Shown: positions 31,891 to 45,015 of the stretch, piece by piece
Layout: each line of letters begins with the position of its first letter
Numbering within the stretch: the first letter of the stretch is position 1
Assembly (NCBI GenBank): GCA_007570785.1
Contig: ML664161.1
Location: forward strand, 10,710,895 to 10,774,894
Origin: Antilocapra americana
Lineage: Eukaryota; Chordata; Mammalia; Artiodactyla; Antilocapridae
Direction: 5' to 3'
Length of the DNA stretch: 64,000 nucleotides
Translations under genes and position numbers: made by a program
Notes under the pieces: generated by a model
Told to the model about the DNA's origin: nothing
What the model saw: only the letters and a program-made list of their open reading frames with translations
The model's database searches: none

Positions 31891-34800
31891 AACCAAAAAA
31901 ATCAAGCCTTTTATAGTAGTACTTGGCATTCTGATTGTGTTTGTAAACCTGTATCATAAAGATAGGATATTTAGAATTTTTCTTTCATGGTTCTTTTAAA
32001 ACTGCTTCAGAGAAAATAGTTTGAATATTCTTGTAAGATTGTCTCTTTCTTGAAGGATTCATGGATTTTTATTTTTCCAGTCTGTTTGTAACATCCTATA
32101 AAGCTTCTGGAATATTTTGGATTAATCATCAGTAAACATTTACTAAGCACCTCCCAGAGTTCAAGCACTTTACTAGTTACTATAGGCTTCACAGTATTCA
32201 GAGTAGATTCTGTCACAGCCTAAAGTATCAGGAAAAAGATTCTGTTCTTTATCCAGTAGAGATTATTTTAAGTGCTCTCAACAGGGAAATTCAATCTCAT
32301 AAATGATTGATATGTTCTAGGTATAATACTCAGCACTCCTTGCCAAGACTGAGAGAACTGTAGGGAATGTTTACCCAGCACAGAATCCAAGAATCTGTTA
32401 GGGTCACTCTGTCCTTTGGCCACAGATAAGTTAGGTTCAAGCTCTAGTCCGTGATTTGTGGAAAGTCCAGGACCCTCAGCAAGTTCGCTGTGGATTCCTG
32501 GGTAGCATAGATTCTCACGGTAACCTCAGACTCTACTCACCTTCTGCCAGGGAATTCATTCAGCTCTTGTTCCATCCATGTCAGCTCAGACCCACTCCTT
32601 GATTTTTTTATATGAAAACAAGAATTTGATGATTTATGGACATTTTCTGAGATGTCATGTGGTCCATAGCATTAATTGTATGTTGGAAGGGGAGAAATGT
32701 AAAGCTGAAGGAAAAGCAACCAAGGAATTAAAACCTTCATAGATCATGAAAGAGTCCAGATCTTTTCCTGCTTCCTTATCTTTAGTGTGAGCCTTTCTGG
32801 AAAGATGTCTTTCTATCCTTTGACATCTAGATTCCAACTGCTTTTTAGGAAACTCCATCATTTTAATTTCTCTTTCAGGAACCATCCCTGCTTTCTCAAC
32901 ATTACAAGTCCTACATCTAAGAAATTTAGGCTGAATTAGTCCCTGGGTCACCCACCAGTTAGTTCTTAGAGGATTTTACCTTTTGAATCAAGCATAATTT
33001 TTACTTTTGTTGGGAAATGGGTGGAAGGTTCTGTGCTGAGGAGATGGAAGATGTGGGGAGAGGCTTTGGCACTCCCAGCCAGGTGAAATAGTTTATGATG
33101 GACAAGACCTCCATTATAGTCTTATCTCCAGTGGAGACCTTCCAAATTACTCCTCCAACTGTACAAACAAATTCAAACACTTCTCAAAGATGAACAATAA
33201 CTTTCTGGAAGCAAGCTGTCAATCCCATGAGAAAAAAACTTTTTCTTACCTGCCTTTTTAATTATCAAGGCCATCTTTCTCACAATGGAATGAATATTTC
33301 TTATTACAAAAGCAGTGATTTTTGAAATCCTTCCCCTACCAATTGCCCCAAACAATACATGCCCCCCCAATACCATGAGCATACACAACCTCACACCACA
33401 AGCACATACACACCCCCACTTCCCACCCTACCCACCCACTACACACTGTTTTTATTTCAGCCTTCTTAAGAATTGGAAATAGACCTGGGTAACTCTTTTG
33501 GTTATTCCAGTACCCAGACACAACTTTGCAACCATGACCAATAAGAACTTAAACTGTTAATAATTTCTTAGACAAGGCTTTCCTCAGTTTCTATCTTGAA
33601 GGTAAAGGAAGAGGACAAGTTATTTTATTGAAGCTATAGGAAGGCATGGCTGTGATTCAAGAAAGGAAATAGGAGAATAACCTGAAAAGTGGTCAACAGA
33701 CTGAGAATCAAAAAGACCATATTAGAAAGTGGTGAATGAGAAGGTCAGTTTGCAGAACACTAAAGAATGAGTAGATTATGAGGGACTGGTGAAGTAAAAA
33801 TGAACAGAGTTTTTACACAGTCTGTGAGAGAAACAGGGAGAAACAGGAAAGCAACATGGACCATCTTGGTTGGTTATCACAATACTTCCATGTACATGAA
33901 GCCATATACTTAGCCAAAAATAATTAAATAAATAATTTGGGGCATGTTCATAATTTAAATTACAAATCAGACTTTGAGCATAGAAAAGCTATATTCCTTT
34001 TTGAGCCTGAATGAGATGTCCTGTCCCCTTTCTGACTTTTTACTGAGAGGCTGAGAGACCGACCCTATGGTGGGTGCCCAGTATGACACCTACATAAAGG
34101 GGCTGAGGTGCTGAAGTAGTAAGAGAAACCTGATTTATCCTCATTTTTCTGGACAGCCCCAAAGGAGCCTGTAGCTTCTGAGTAAATGACTTGAAGCTAG
34201 ATAGTGTGGGCCCTGGCAATTCTGAAGAAACTCTTAAGCAGTCCGGGAAGTGAAGATTGGATCAATTTATCATACACAGTGAAATGCTACCTCACCAGTG
34301 GAAGCAGAGCCAGGAGCTCAGGTGCAAGCAGAGGCCAGGGTCTAATCCTGTCTTCCTAGATATCAAGCAATTTCTCCAAAGGGTGTGAGAGAGATTCTGA
34401 GCTATACCTTCTTGTCTGCCTGGAAGGGTTGGTGCTCTCCCCACAAGAGCTTGCTATTTATACTTTCTTTTCAGAAATAATCATAGCTACTTCTTATATA
34501 AAGGCAATTTAACGTTCTGCTAAAGATCTGAGATTATTAAAACCATTTTCCTAATGTCTTTATTATAATAGCTATCATTCTGATCATCCCACTTGTAACA
34601 TTATTGTTTCTTAAGATTTCTAATGCATCTTAATCAGACATATGGTTTCCTAAGTTAACCACTTTTGAGGCAATTTCATGAAGATTATATTACTTAGAAC
34701 CCTTGTTTTAAATCATATATTAGGTAAATGTCTGAAAATACTGAGTAAGTGAACAGGGTTACAACTTTTATTTGTATTTTCTTTTACAAATAAAATTGTG

Positions 34801-37800
34801 AGTAGTTAGCTAGAGCATGCAGTAGGTTTGTTTTCTGTTATATCCTAATGGCAAGCAGATGACAGGAAGGTGTAACATTTGTTTCAAGGTAAATAGCTTT
34901 GAATATGCTTGGAGAGGGGGTTAGTTGCCTAGAAAGTACATAGTTGAAAGCAAATATTTTTCTAACCTTCTGAAGGTTTCAGTGATTCCTGTTAATAATC
35001 CAAATATATTTTTGAAATAGCAAGCTCTATTATTGTTTACTCTCGTTCTAGGTAAATGGGCTTAAAGTTTTAACAGTTTTGACTTTTAAAAGTATATTCT
35101 ATCATCTCTAGATCTTTCACAGAAAAGAACGTACACACCTATGGGGTTCAAAATATAGCCTATTAGATGCAAGGGGATGTAGGGTCGTGTGCTGAAATAA
35201 TCACTGAGATCATTGATGCTTTAGCCAAACTTAAATTAAAATTGAAGTTTATCTGTTTCTAAGTATATAGCATAAAATTTACAGATTAACAAGTATCTTC
35301 AATAAGTATCCTTATTTTAAACTGGTAGCTCCTGGAAAACCCAGTCTTAAGATTCAGACCTAGATCAAATATGGTGAAATAAATAGAGCTTACTATTAGT
35401 GTTTCATTAGAAATCAAAATTCAATAAAGTGAAAAGTGATTATTATTTGCAGACTACTTTTACATTTTATAATTCTACCTTCCTTTTGTTTTCTCAACAA
35501 ACATGGCTTAGTTCTAGTCTAATATGTTTAAAGCTATGCACATATGTAGGGTGCTTTGATATTTGCTCAATCTGAAAATAACTCCAAAATTGCAAGATTG
35601 AAATAGTCCAAAATTGCAAGATTGAAACAGTCCTCTATTACTGCATATTTTGCAGATATGGCATATATCTGTAAATACGAAAATATGTGTCTAATGTTAT
35701 CGATGGAATGTTTACATTAATATTTAGAACTGGAAAATAGAGCCACATTGCAATACCTACCACATTATTGGTGTTTGTTACCTCCACTTTCAGATGCTAG
35801 CAAAAGGAACCAAGTCCAATGGATACGCAAGACTGTTTTCATGAACCCTAATGCTAAACTTATGTGTCTCAGTAGTATCAAATTTGGACTTAGGTCATTG
35901 AATTCTGAGGCTACAGAGCCACGTAAAATATAGGGAAAACTTTATACTTACAGGGTAGACAGAGCAACATTGTTCTGAACAGTGGAAATTATTCAATTAC
36001 AATTTTTTTTTTTTAGATAAAGCATGCCTGGTATAGACTGCTTGATTATTCAGAGGAAATTGGGGAAGGGATTCTACTAGAAGAAAGGGAAAAATACTAT
36101 TTTCTTGACATTTTTCACTAGGTTCAGGAGAAACAACTCAGTTTACCATGAATAAACTAGTTCTCTTCCATTTGAAAATATGTCTACTCTAGGCAGGTCA
36201 GCTTTTCATAAGACTTTAGGACAAGAAATTGGATTCCTGTGTTGGGCAGAACACTCGGGGCTTCTTAAATATCTCTAGTGTCAGATAGTATGATAAAGGG
36301 GCCATCACTCAGAATTGTGATAGGACCTAAAGGACATTTTGGCCCCAGCCCAGACTGACCACTAGCAGAGCCTGCAATGATCTAACCCTGAAGTTATCCT
36401 GCTGGGAAGCTCTGTGCCCGAGGATTTAGCCAGATACATATGACTATGTATTAAGGCACTGTTTTTCATCTCTTGGTTAGAGAGAATTTTAATGAAAAAT
36501 TATTTAGTAAAAACAAACTTTGAAAAGAAAATAGTAAGTATCTTTCAACTGAAGATCCTCTTAGCTCAGTGAGAAAACTTCTCAAAAGATACTGAAAAGA
36601 GCAGGATTGATGAAATGGTCATTCATACATCCATTCATTCAACAAACATCTACCAGCGTGTCAGCTCTCAGCCGAGTTTCAGGTGCTGTGTGAGGAAGGA
36701 AATACAGTCACTGCCTTTATGAGAGTTAAGGTTTAGTCCTAACATTCTGCTAAAGATTTTAAAGTGTTACACTCAATGTTTGAAAATGTATATACTATCT
36801 TGAAAGTGTTAGGTCAATGCATTGCCTCCCCCACCTCACCTCCATCACCAATGCTATGCTGTATTACTTTATCTTAAAAAAAATGTGTGTGTGTATAATT
36901 ATAGTTTATCTTGTCAATAGTGGAACCAATTTTCCCCTGTTCAAGTGAAGATTTTGCAGGAGAACTGTGATTTCTGCCTTTTTCTTTGGTCTCTAGCAGA
37001 GTAGGATGCATTTTCTCATCAGAAACGCATTCTCATTTCACATCAGAAAAGAGGAGAAAAATTTCAAGGTTAGAGCTCTCATCTTTTTTTTCTTGTCTCT
37101 TATTCACTCACTCAAGGAAAATGGTTACAAACTGGTTAAATTTGTTTTTACTTTAAATGCAGTAGCAGTACTCATAGTAACTCTACAAATGCCTGAGCAT
37201 TATATTCATATAAAACTTACCATTGTGTGGGCAGCAATTCTTAGCTGGTAGGAAAGAAGAGGATGAGCCACATCAGTGCTTGCCCTCTAAGTGCTTAAAA
37301 TGATGAGAATTTAATCATTATAACTAGAGAAGAGTCAAGGCATTTTTACTAGGAAAAAAAATAAAGAAAAAGTACAAATACTTATTATTCAAGATATTTT
37401 CTGTGAAGAATTATTTCACAAACTGTTCTAAAGTTAATTATACTCTAATTCAAGGCATAAGAAAACTAATTTAAGTTATATCATTGGTATACAAAAATAT
37501 GTAACAAAGTTAAACAGGTAGCTTTACTACAGGATTCAGTATATTAATTGTTCAAAGGATACTGATATGCTAGATTTCCCAAACTAATTTGACTGTAGGA
37601 TCTATTTTTTTCTGGAATATTTATTAACTTCAGCCTCAGAGAACACATGTTCCACTGAATAGTTTGAGAAATGCTGCTATGAATTTTATTTCTTTGAACA
37701 GTATCTCCTAGAGTATTATTCTACACAATCTTAAGGAAAATGAAATAGATCAGCAAGCACATCACAAAAATCACAAACAAATATGAATTACACAGTTTCT

Positions 37801-37900
37801 TATGGCTGTTTAAATATTATATTAAGAATGTAAAAAACATTTTTCAGCAAAGAGGAATTCTTTAGGGGTCATTAAACTAGGTTTTGAACTGGACTCTACC
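31891..37900. other. Long stretch without recognised genes or young repeats
   Basis: Apart from MIR-like scraps (for example 32128-32180) and a 24-bp tandem duplication at 35583-35630, I recognise nothing. 34010-34450 is less AT-rich, without a good frame. 33359-33435 is C-rich with many CCCACC-type units. No ruminant SINE or BovB is seen in about 6 kb, an unusually long gap for this window. Confidence 0.45.
35583..35630. repeat. 24-bp tandem duplication
   Basis: Two copies of a 24-bp unit starting TCCAAAATTGCAAGATTGAA lie head to tail at 35583-35606 and 35607-35630, differing at one base near their ends (AATAG against AACAG). A third TCC follows. It is a local duplication and likely a variable site. 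Confidence 0.9.
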
Positions 37901-37904
37901 TCAT

Positions 37905-38060
37905 TTACTTTAGGAGTCACTTGCCTAGGCTTTGACATAGACCAGATGACAGTGGAAAAGCGTGTCGGTTCTCTAAACCTTAGTTTTTTCATCTGTTCTA
38001 TGGGGATATTAACATCTATTTTGACAACCTTGTTGGATGATTGAAAATCTCGAAAAGTTC
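37905..38060 (+). mobile_element. MIR-like remnant
   Basis: The central part reads CTCTAAACCTTAGTTTTTTC, ATCTGTTCTATGGGGATATT and GACAACCTTGTTGGATGATT, as in the sense MIR core and its 3' part. Diverged. Confidence 0.55.
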
Positions 38061-38694
38061 ATGGGTGTGAAATAACTTTCAAAATTCTTGCCCAGAAGGA
38101 CTATTGTGTCCCACCAAAAATACTGTGTGTCATTGAATGTCCTGGGATGACAAAAGACTATAAATGTGCGTAAAGAATCAGTACAGACATATTAATTTTG
38201 ACAATTTTTTGGGTAAAACAAGAGAATAGTCTGTACTATTTCAGCTGTTTTACATGTAGGGAAAGTTGAAAAGTTAAGTCATTTTCTCTGATTTTATTGG
38301 GCAGAATGGGGCAATAACATCTATTTCAGCTCCTGATTTCAAGAAAGAAACAAAAACAGGTTTACTTGCACATATGGTGCCCAAACTGTTCTGGAAATCA
38401 TTCATCTGGTAGTATTTGGTCAAGTGTCATTCTGCTTGTTAGCACCATTAGCACAGAAGAAATTGATTACTCCAGTTAGACTGTTAATCCATTTGACTCG
38501 AAGTCAGAATTGACATTGTTTTCCAACCATTCTATCTGTTAATCTATAGGCATCATTCCCAACACTAGGAAATCTCAGGTCCCCTAAAATTTAACATAAT
38601 GCTTAATATAATACACGAATAACTTGGCATTGGGGTAAATAAAATAGTGTAACAGATAGCAAGTTTGGTCTTAGTAGAATCTGCCTGTTTGCAT
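38061..38694. other. Intergenic DNA, nothing recognised
   Basis: No gene or named repeat is visible. Confidence 0.5.
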
Positions 38695-38915
38695 GTGTGC
38701 ATGCTAAGTGGCTTCACTTGTGTCCAACTCTTTGTGATCCTGTGGACTGTAGCCCACCAGGCTCCTCTGTCCATGGGATTCTCCAGGCAAGAATACTGGA
38801 GTGGGTTGCTATGCCCTCCTCCAGGAGATCTTCCTGATGCAGGGATCCAACCTGCGTCTCCTTTGACTTCTGTATTGCCAGCAGATTCTTTACCACTGAG
38901 CCACAGGGGAAGCCC
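38695..38915 (-). mobile_element. Bov-tA SINE
   Basis: The plus strand runs from GCTAAGTGGCTTCACTTGTG through the antisense Bov-A body (GCAAGAATACTGGAGTGGGT) to an antisense tRNA-like head (TTTACCACTGAGCCACAGGG). A roughly 11-bp insertion (GACTTCTGTAT-like) sits within the head near 38863-38875. It is immediately followed by a TG/TA-rich microsatellite. Confidence 0.92.
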
Positions 38916-38924
38916 ATGCCTGTG

Positions 38925-38926
38925 TA

Positions 38927-38972
<46 letters not shown>

Positions 38973-39025
38973 ATATATTTTACCTGTATATATACAGATA
39001 AATATAGTAAATATATATATGTATA
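38925..39025. repeat. (TG)n-(TA)n microsatellite
   Basis: A TGTGTATGTGTGTG start is followed by an uninterrupted TA run (about 38935-38965) and broken TATATA tracts to about 39025. It adjoins the head end of the preceding SINE. Confidence 0.9.
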
Positions 39026-39214
39026 CAGTTTTAAAATATATATATAGAAAGTGCTTGAAATTTGGTATAAAAATTTAGACACCAATGAATATGATGTCCT
39101 GTTAATTCAAGTTGCTTGAAATATTTTTTACCAAACTTATGCAAATTATTTTTAATCAGGTTAATTTTTACTTCCTCAAGGCTTAACTCTAAGTTGCAAT
39201 TCAAAATGATATCA

Positions 39215-39420
39215 TTATTATTTTAATAGAAGTATAGTTTGTTTATAAATCCTATTAATTTCAGATATACAGCATAGTGATTCATTTTGTTCAGACTATA
39301 TTCCATTATATGTTGTTGATATCACTATTAAGTTACAATTTATTCTATAGTCACTGTCTTTTCTCCCCCTGTCCCCTTACATTCACTCTTATTACTAACT
39401 TACAGAACTCTTGGCTTAAT
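39215..39420 (-). mobile_element. L1 3' UTR fragment
   Basis: The plus strand reads GAAGTATAGTTTGTTTATAA, CAGATATACAGCATAGTGAT and TATTCCATTATATGTTGTTG, which is a degraded version of the antisense L1 3' UTR also seen at 30340-30592. Confidence 0.55.
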
Positions 39421-39774
39421 ATTTAGTTTATTCTGCATGATGGTATAATTCTAAATGTTTTTATGATTTTATCAATTAAATTTTTCAATCTTTATTTCCT
39501 CAACTTTTGGTGTTCACAAAAATATAAAAAAGGAAGGTCAAGTACAAGGTAAAAAAATTAAATCACCTAGTTGATTAATTTCAGACAGTAAACTTGAATC
39601 ATTTTTGTTTATTTGAACTTAATTTTCTAGTTTTTTTTATAATCATGGCTAAAGCATGTTTAAGCCAAATATATTTTCAATACCTAGTCTCAAATTCTTG
39701 GTGCTGAAAAATTAGATTCTATATTCTACTGACATTATTATATTATTGCTTAGTCAATATCTACAAGCCAAATA

Positions 39775-41035
39775 CATTTTTTTAATGAATTGACTTTATC
39801 TTTTCAGAACAGCTTTAGGTTCACAATATAATTTAAAGGAAAGTACAGAGTTCCCATGAACTCCTGTTAACAGATATGTACTACCTCCTCCACTGTGGCC
39901 ATTCCCCACCAGAGTGGTACAACTGACTTGTTACAACTGATGAGCTTACTCTGGCACACCATCATCTCCCAGAGTCCTTGGTTTACATTAGGGTTCAGCC
40001 TTGGTGCTATTCATTCCATGAGCCTGGACAAACATATGACATGTATCTACCATTGTAGTATTACATGGAATAGGCTCACTGCCCCCCACATTTCTGTGCT
40101 CTGCCCCGCTAAGCCCTGGCGACCACTAAACTTTTTATTATGACCATTATTTTCTTTTTCAGACTATCACATAGTTGAAATCACCCAGTATGTGGCCTTT
40201 CCAGATTGGATTCTTTCACTTAGTAATATGCATTAAAGTTTCTTCCATGCCTTTTTGTGACTTTGATAGTTCATTTATTTTTAAATCTGAATAATATTTC
40301 TTTGTCTGGATGTACCAGAGTTTATCCATTTCCTCCAGAAGGACATTGTGGTTGCCACCAAGTTTTGGCAGTTAAAAATAAGCTTATTCTTGCCACCAAG
40401 TTTTGGCAATTAAGCTGCTATAAACCTTTGTGTGGAAATTTTTGTGTGCATGTGAATTTTCAGTTTATTTTGGTAATTATCAAGAAGCGTAATTATTCAG
40501 TTGTGTCATATGAATGTTTTCATTTCTTAAGAAACAGCCAAACTGTGTTCCAAAGTGGGTATCATTTTTCATCAGCAGTGACCAGAAGTTTCTTTTGCTT
40601 TAAGTCACTGTTAACACTTTAGGCTTTGGTCATCCTAATAGGCATGTAATGCTATCTCATTGTTTTAATGTGCCATTCCCTAATTTTTTTCATAAATTTC
40701 CATAAGCTTTCTTGTCATCTATACATCTTTCTTAGTGAAGTGACTGTGAAAAGACTTTTGCCTAATTTAACAGTGCTATTTCCTCATTGTAATGTTTTAA
40801 GAATTCTTTTTAATGTTTTGAATAACAGTCTTTATCCATTGTGTCCTTTGCAAATAATTTCTCTTTGTTCATGGCTTGTCTTCTCCTATATACCAGATAC
40901 TTTTCTTCTGTAGAAATATTAGCTATATTTTTCATGTGATTTGTGATATATTATTTCATCCAACTTAAAGACGTCCAGTATTTTAGACAAGCAAAAAGTA
41001 TTTATAAGATTTTAAACATAGAATTGATCCATGGT
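39775..41035 (-). mobile_element. Old L1 3' part, about 1.26 kb
   Basis: The plus strand is antisense old L1 from the 3' UTR back into ORF2. Diagnostic segments are CAGCTTTAGGTTCACAATAT, CCCACCAGAGTGGTACAACT, CATTAGGGTTCAGCCTTGGT, TCTTTCACTTAGTAATATGC, GTCTGGATGTACCAGAGTTT and AAACTGTGTTCCAAAGTGGG. After these come AATAGGCATGTAATGCTATC and GTCCTTTGCAAATAATTTCT. An internal 38-bp-period duplication is present (see separate entry). The plus-strand frames of 121 and 82 codons are antisense shadows. Confidence 0.8.
40353..40413. repeat. Local duplication inside the old L1
   Basis: The segment TGCCACCAAGTTTTGGCA followed by (G/A)TTAA occurs at 40353-40375 and again at 40391-40413, with a period of 38 bp. 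In the parent L1 it is expected once, so this copy has gained a tandem duplication. Confidence 0.85.
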
Positions 41036-41227
41036 TTCTTGCCAGATAACTTTATATGCTAACTTGGCTATTTCTAATCTATTTTCTTAGTTTATTTTAG
41101 ACATGTTCATTGTCACGAGTTAGGTTTTAAGAGATAGTTTGTAAGATATCCATAATTTCTTTCACACAGAACTGGAGTCAAATAAATAAATCTCTATGTT
41201 TAAAGTTTCATATTTCAGATAACCAGT

Positions 41228-41435
41228 GGTAAAACATATACTGTATGCTGGAAGTATTCCAAGTATTTTATATGTATTATTTCATTCAGCCTTCAAAACT
41301 CTATGAGACAAGGACTGTTATTATTATCCACATTTTATGGATGAGAAAATAAGACAGAAAAAAAGTAACTTTCTGAAGGTCATATGACAATTCCTGGGCA
41401 GCAAAAGTAGTGTTCACACTCCAGCAGTATAGTCC
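41228..41435 (-). mobile_element. MIR SINE remnant
   Basis: One of the better MIR matches. The plus strand reads TTATTTCATTCAGCCTTCAA, GAGACAAGGACTGTTATTAT, CCACATTTTATGGATGAGAA, GAAGGTCATATGACAATTCC and an antisense tRNA-like end with TGTTCACACTCCAGCAG. Confidence 0.75.
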
Positions 41436-42779
41436 GGAAACTTGGGGCTGAACTATTCCATCCCATTAACAGTGGGTCATGTTTTTCATCTCTGCAACAT
41501 TAAAATTTGTGATTGTTCTTTGTTGGTAGTGTCTCCTTCAGTTTTCTATCTGGTAGGTGATGATTGGTTTTTAATCAGTAAATTTTTTTACAGATTACAT
41601 TTTAAGAAAAGAGCTGAGAAGGAAGAACAGGTTACCTCACTAATTGTACAGGCAAAAGTTGAAAGTTTTTTTTTTAATTAACTCATTTAGAAAAAATATA
41701 TATATATTAGTTAATGACTCAATTCTTGGGGGTGACATTAAGAATTTTATTTTTAATCTCTACATTAAAGAATTATCATTTATTATTTCTTAAATAATTA
41801 AATAGCCAAAGAGTACAATTTGAGTAAAAGCAAAATCTTAAAATACATATGGTAAATGTTGCTTAATGGCTTCTTAGCTCATTTTATAATTGTTGTTACA
41901 CTTCACTTAACATTTTTCTGGTCTGTCTTTGGTAATTAAGTTCTTCTGGCTTTTCCATACCATTTAAGTAATAGTTTTTATGCTGTTTTTCATTAAATTA
42001 GTAAGAAAAAGACATTTTTTTAATACAAGCAAATTATTTTTCATGGGGTTAACAGGAATAAGATTACATCCTTCAGGAAATTTACGAATAATTTTCCTAT
42101 CCAGTGATAGAATAGATGAGAGGAAGATTGCTCAAGTGTCTCCTAATCTTCATCTTATCACATTAGGATTCATTAGATGCCAAAATTCAAAATGCCTCCC
42201 ATGAAGAAAATAAAATCACGTGTGTGGGTGGTCAGCTATTCAAGGAAGAGCAATGGATGCAGGAACAGGAAACTCAGTTTGATGAGAAAATAGTTTGAGA
42301 CACTGAAAATATAAATAAATCCAAGTACAATCTAAGGCACTTATGGGAATGAAACATAGAAACCTAAAGATGTCTCCCTCACAATATTCTGTAGTTAGTA
42401 CATCTGTGATACATATCAGCTAGTGATTAATTACATGAACAAATTACAATGTTTAGCACCTAGTAAGTGTAAGATACTATCTTATTTTTAGCACTGAACT
42501 ATATAGACCAGGTACCAGTTTAATGAAGCATGCAGTCTGGTGGGGAAAGGGAGAGAGACAAATAATAGACAGATCATCAATAAATGAATGAGGTGATTTC
42601 AGATGTGATAAGTATAAAAAAATAAAGCAACATGAATACATAGTGACTGATGGCCAGTTTAATACATAAAATGTCATTATTTATATTATTCATTCCATGT
42701 TTATACCACATATATAGAACTAAAATACACAAATGCTTGAAATCTAGCTTTAGAATTAAAACATTGCATCCTCTATGTA
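41436..42779. other. AT-rich intergenic DNA, nothing recognised
   Basis: No gene or named repeat. A short TA tract is at 41696-41708. Confidence 0.5.
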
Positions 42780-43275
42780 CCCTGCTGATCTCAGCTTCTC
42801 CCTTACCACCACGTCCAGAATTTGCCACCATTTTTTAAGTTTGTGTTTGTCATTTGCTTGGTTTTCCACGCACATATATACCTGAAAATAGATTGTCTAG
42901 TTTTACATACTTACAATGTTACAAAAATAAAATCATAGCTTTTTCCATTTGTTTGCAGCTAGATTTTTTAGGTCTACATTTTGTTTCTAATATTCAATCA
43001 TGCTGATGCATATTCATGCATTTTCAATGAAATGTATAATATTCCTGTGTATGAATTCATCACAGTGTATTTATCTATCCTGCTCTCTATTGACATTTGG
43101 ATTGTTTTCAAGTTGTTTGTTCTCTTCTTATCTCTGTTACAGCTACAATAGTGCTGATTATTTTTTAAATCAGACTTTTAATGTGATGCATATGTGTTTC
43201 TCTATGGGTTTGTCCCTATATGTGGAATTTCTGCATCACAGGGTATTGTGTATTCAAATTTTCTAGAAACATTTT
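42780..43275 (-). mobile_element. Old L1 3' UTR/ORF2 end remnant
   Basis: The plus strand has the antisense order ACAGTGTATTTATCTATCCT, GACATTTGGATTGTTTTCAA, CAGCTACAATAGTGCTGATT, GTGATGCATATGTGTTTCTC and TATATGTGGAATTTCTGCAT. These correspond to old L1 sequence near the end of ORF2, strongly decayed. Confidence 0.6.
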
Positions 43276-44565
43276 TGTTCTTTCAGGTAGTACCTATGCA
43301 CACTAGAAATGTGACTGAACACAGAATGTTCCACACAAAGAGAATACAAGCAAAGGCCATACAGTAGGATGAGCTTGATTGTTCTAAGAAGAGAAAGAAA
43401 GGCTAAAAAGCTAAAACATAGCAAGAGGTCTAAAAGCTGGGGCAGGGCTAGATCTAATAAAATCTTTTGGACATTTGAAATAGTAATCAGGATGAGAAGC
43501 ACATGATTGTATGTACTATACCTAATTGTCAGTAGCCTTCAAATATATATACATTAATTTATATCAATAATGTATTTGATAATAAATATTAATGCATTCT
43601 AATATAAATGTGTATATTATATAATGTAATAATGTCATTATATAGTGCAAAGATGTAAAATAATTTATAATTTATAAAATAATAATTATATATGTATAAT
43701 TTTGTACATTTTACACTGCCACAGACTACATAGAACATGGAGACAGTTGAAGCCACAGTTAGCCACTGGGAACTTTGTATTTTATGAAAACTCTAAGTTA
43801 TGACACCAGAGTAAGGAGAGCCACAGAAACAAGAGTGCTATGGTTGATGTTTGGCCATAACTTTACAATTATTTTTCCTGCATCATAAGATGCAATTGCT
43901 CTCTCCCAAGATGTCAGCTCTAATCATTTCTGTGCTCTAAATGGCTTGGTGGTTGTGTACGCTGGTTAAGAATTAGCAAGCAGAAATTTGTTCCAGAATA
44001 GAATTTTGCTTTCTTTATTCAGATGAGATGCTGATGGAGATGACTGGGGTTGAAAGCCTCTCCCCAAAACACAGCCACAGAGAAATAGTATGATTATGGT
44101 CAGTTACTCTTCCCAGTCTGGCCCCCTTACACAGAGGGTGGGGAGAAAACTGAAGAATAAGGCAGACCACTTCAGATTGGTAGGTGGCAGATTTAACTAG
44201 CAAGGAAACCTCCTCAGGAGGCTGGTCATGGGCCGCCACGGGAGGAGTAGATTGTTGCACCTGCCTCCTAGAATCCTGAAAGGTGCATAGAGACCTTACC
44301 TGGCTTTGGTCACAAATACCATCCAGATGGTCTCAGCATGTTGCTCTCAAGTCTGTGTCCTTGAAACTGGCTCCCACTGTGGGAACAGTGGGCAGGATGT
44401 ATATTCCAAGGACAGTAAGCGGGTGCGGAGCCTCTGAGAGCTCAGGTCCAGTTCTCAGAACAAGACGGTCATGTCCTCTCAATTACCTCTTCCAACAGTT
44501 ATTTAAACCTCCAGTGGGTTTATTTTTCTCCATCAGATATAAGTTTAGGATGTGTTAACAAACTC
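43276..44565. other. AT-rich stretch, then a GC-richer island of unknown origin (about 43980-44500)
   Basis: 43540-43700 is almost pure A/T. 43980-44500 is markedly richer in G+C. On its minus strand it contains CTGAATAAAGAAAGCAAAAT, a polyadenylation-signal-like motif followed by the kind of short R/U5 sequence seen in endogenous retroviral LTRs. An LTR identity is possible but I cannot match a family. No coding function is recognised in its frames. Confidence 0.35.
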
Positions 44566-45015
44566 TTCATAGCAAAAATTAATTACTGATTAAACAACAT
44601 CTACAGACTGAATGTAGCAATATTGCTTGATTAATTAATGTGTCTATCTTGTATTCATAGAAGAAAGAAGGCATTTAAGATAAAATAGAAAAAATAGGTA
44701 AACAAACAGGTGTCAAAGAAACACATTACGATTGAAAGAGAAAATAAATCATCAATCTTAAATCTCTGACATTGCTGCTTGCATTTTGCAGCACATTGAT
44801 TGCACCATAACATCTTATGGAAAAACCCAAATAATAACATTCTCTGTTTTGAAGGACTAGAAAATACCCTGAAATTTAAGATACTAGGATTATTCTTAGT
44901 TTGTAAAATTATAATACATTTTAGTACTTTTTTGCCCCATATTGCTAAAGTACATAGTTATAATATTTTAAAAGATATTAAAATCTAAACACCTAAAGTA
45001 TTAACACTATATCAT
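44566..45015. other. AT-rich intergenic DNA, nothing recognised
   Basis: No gene or named repeat is visible. AATTAATTA-type motifs are frequent. Confidence 0.5.
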
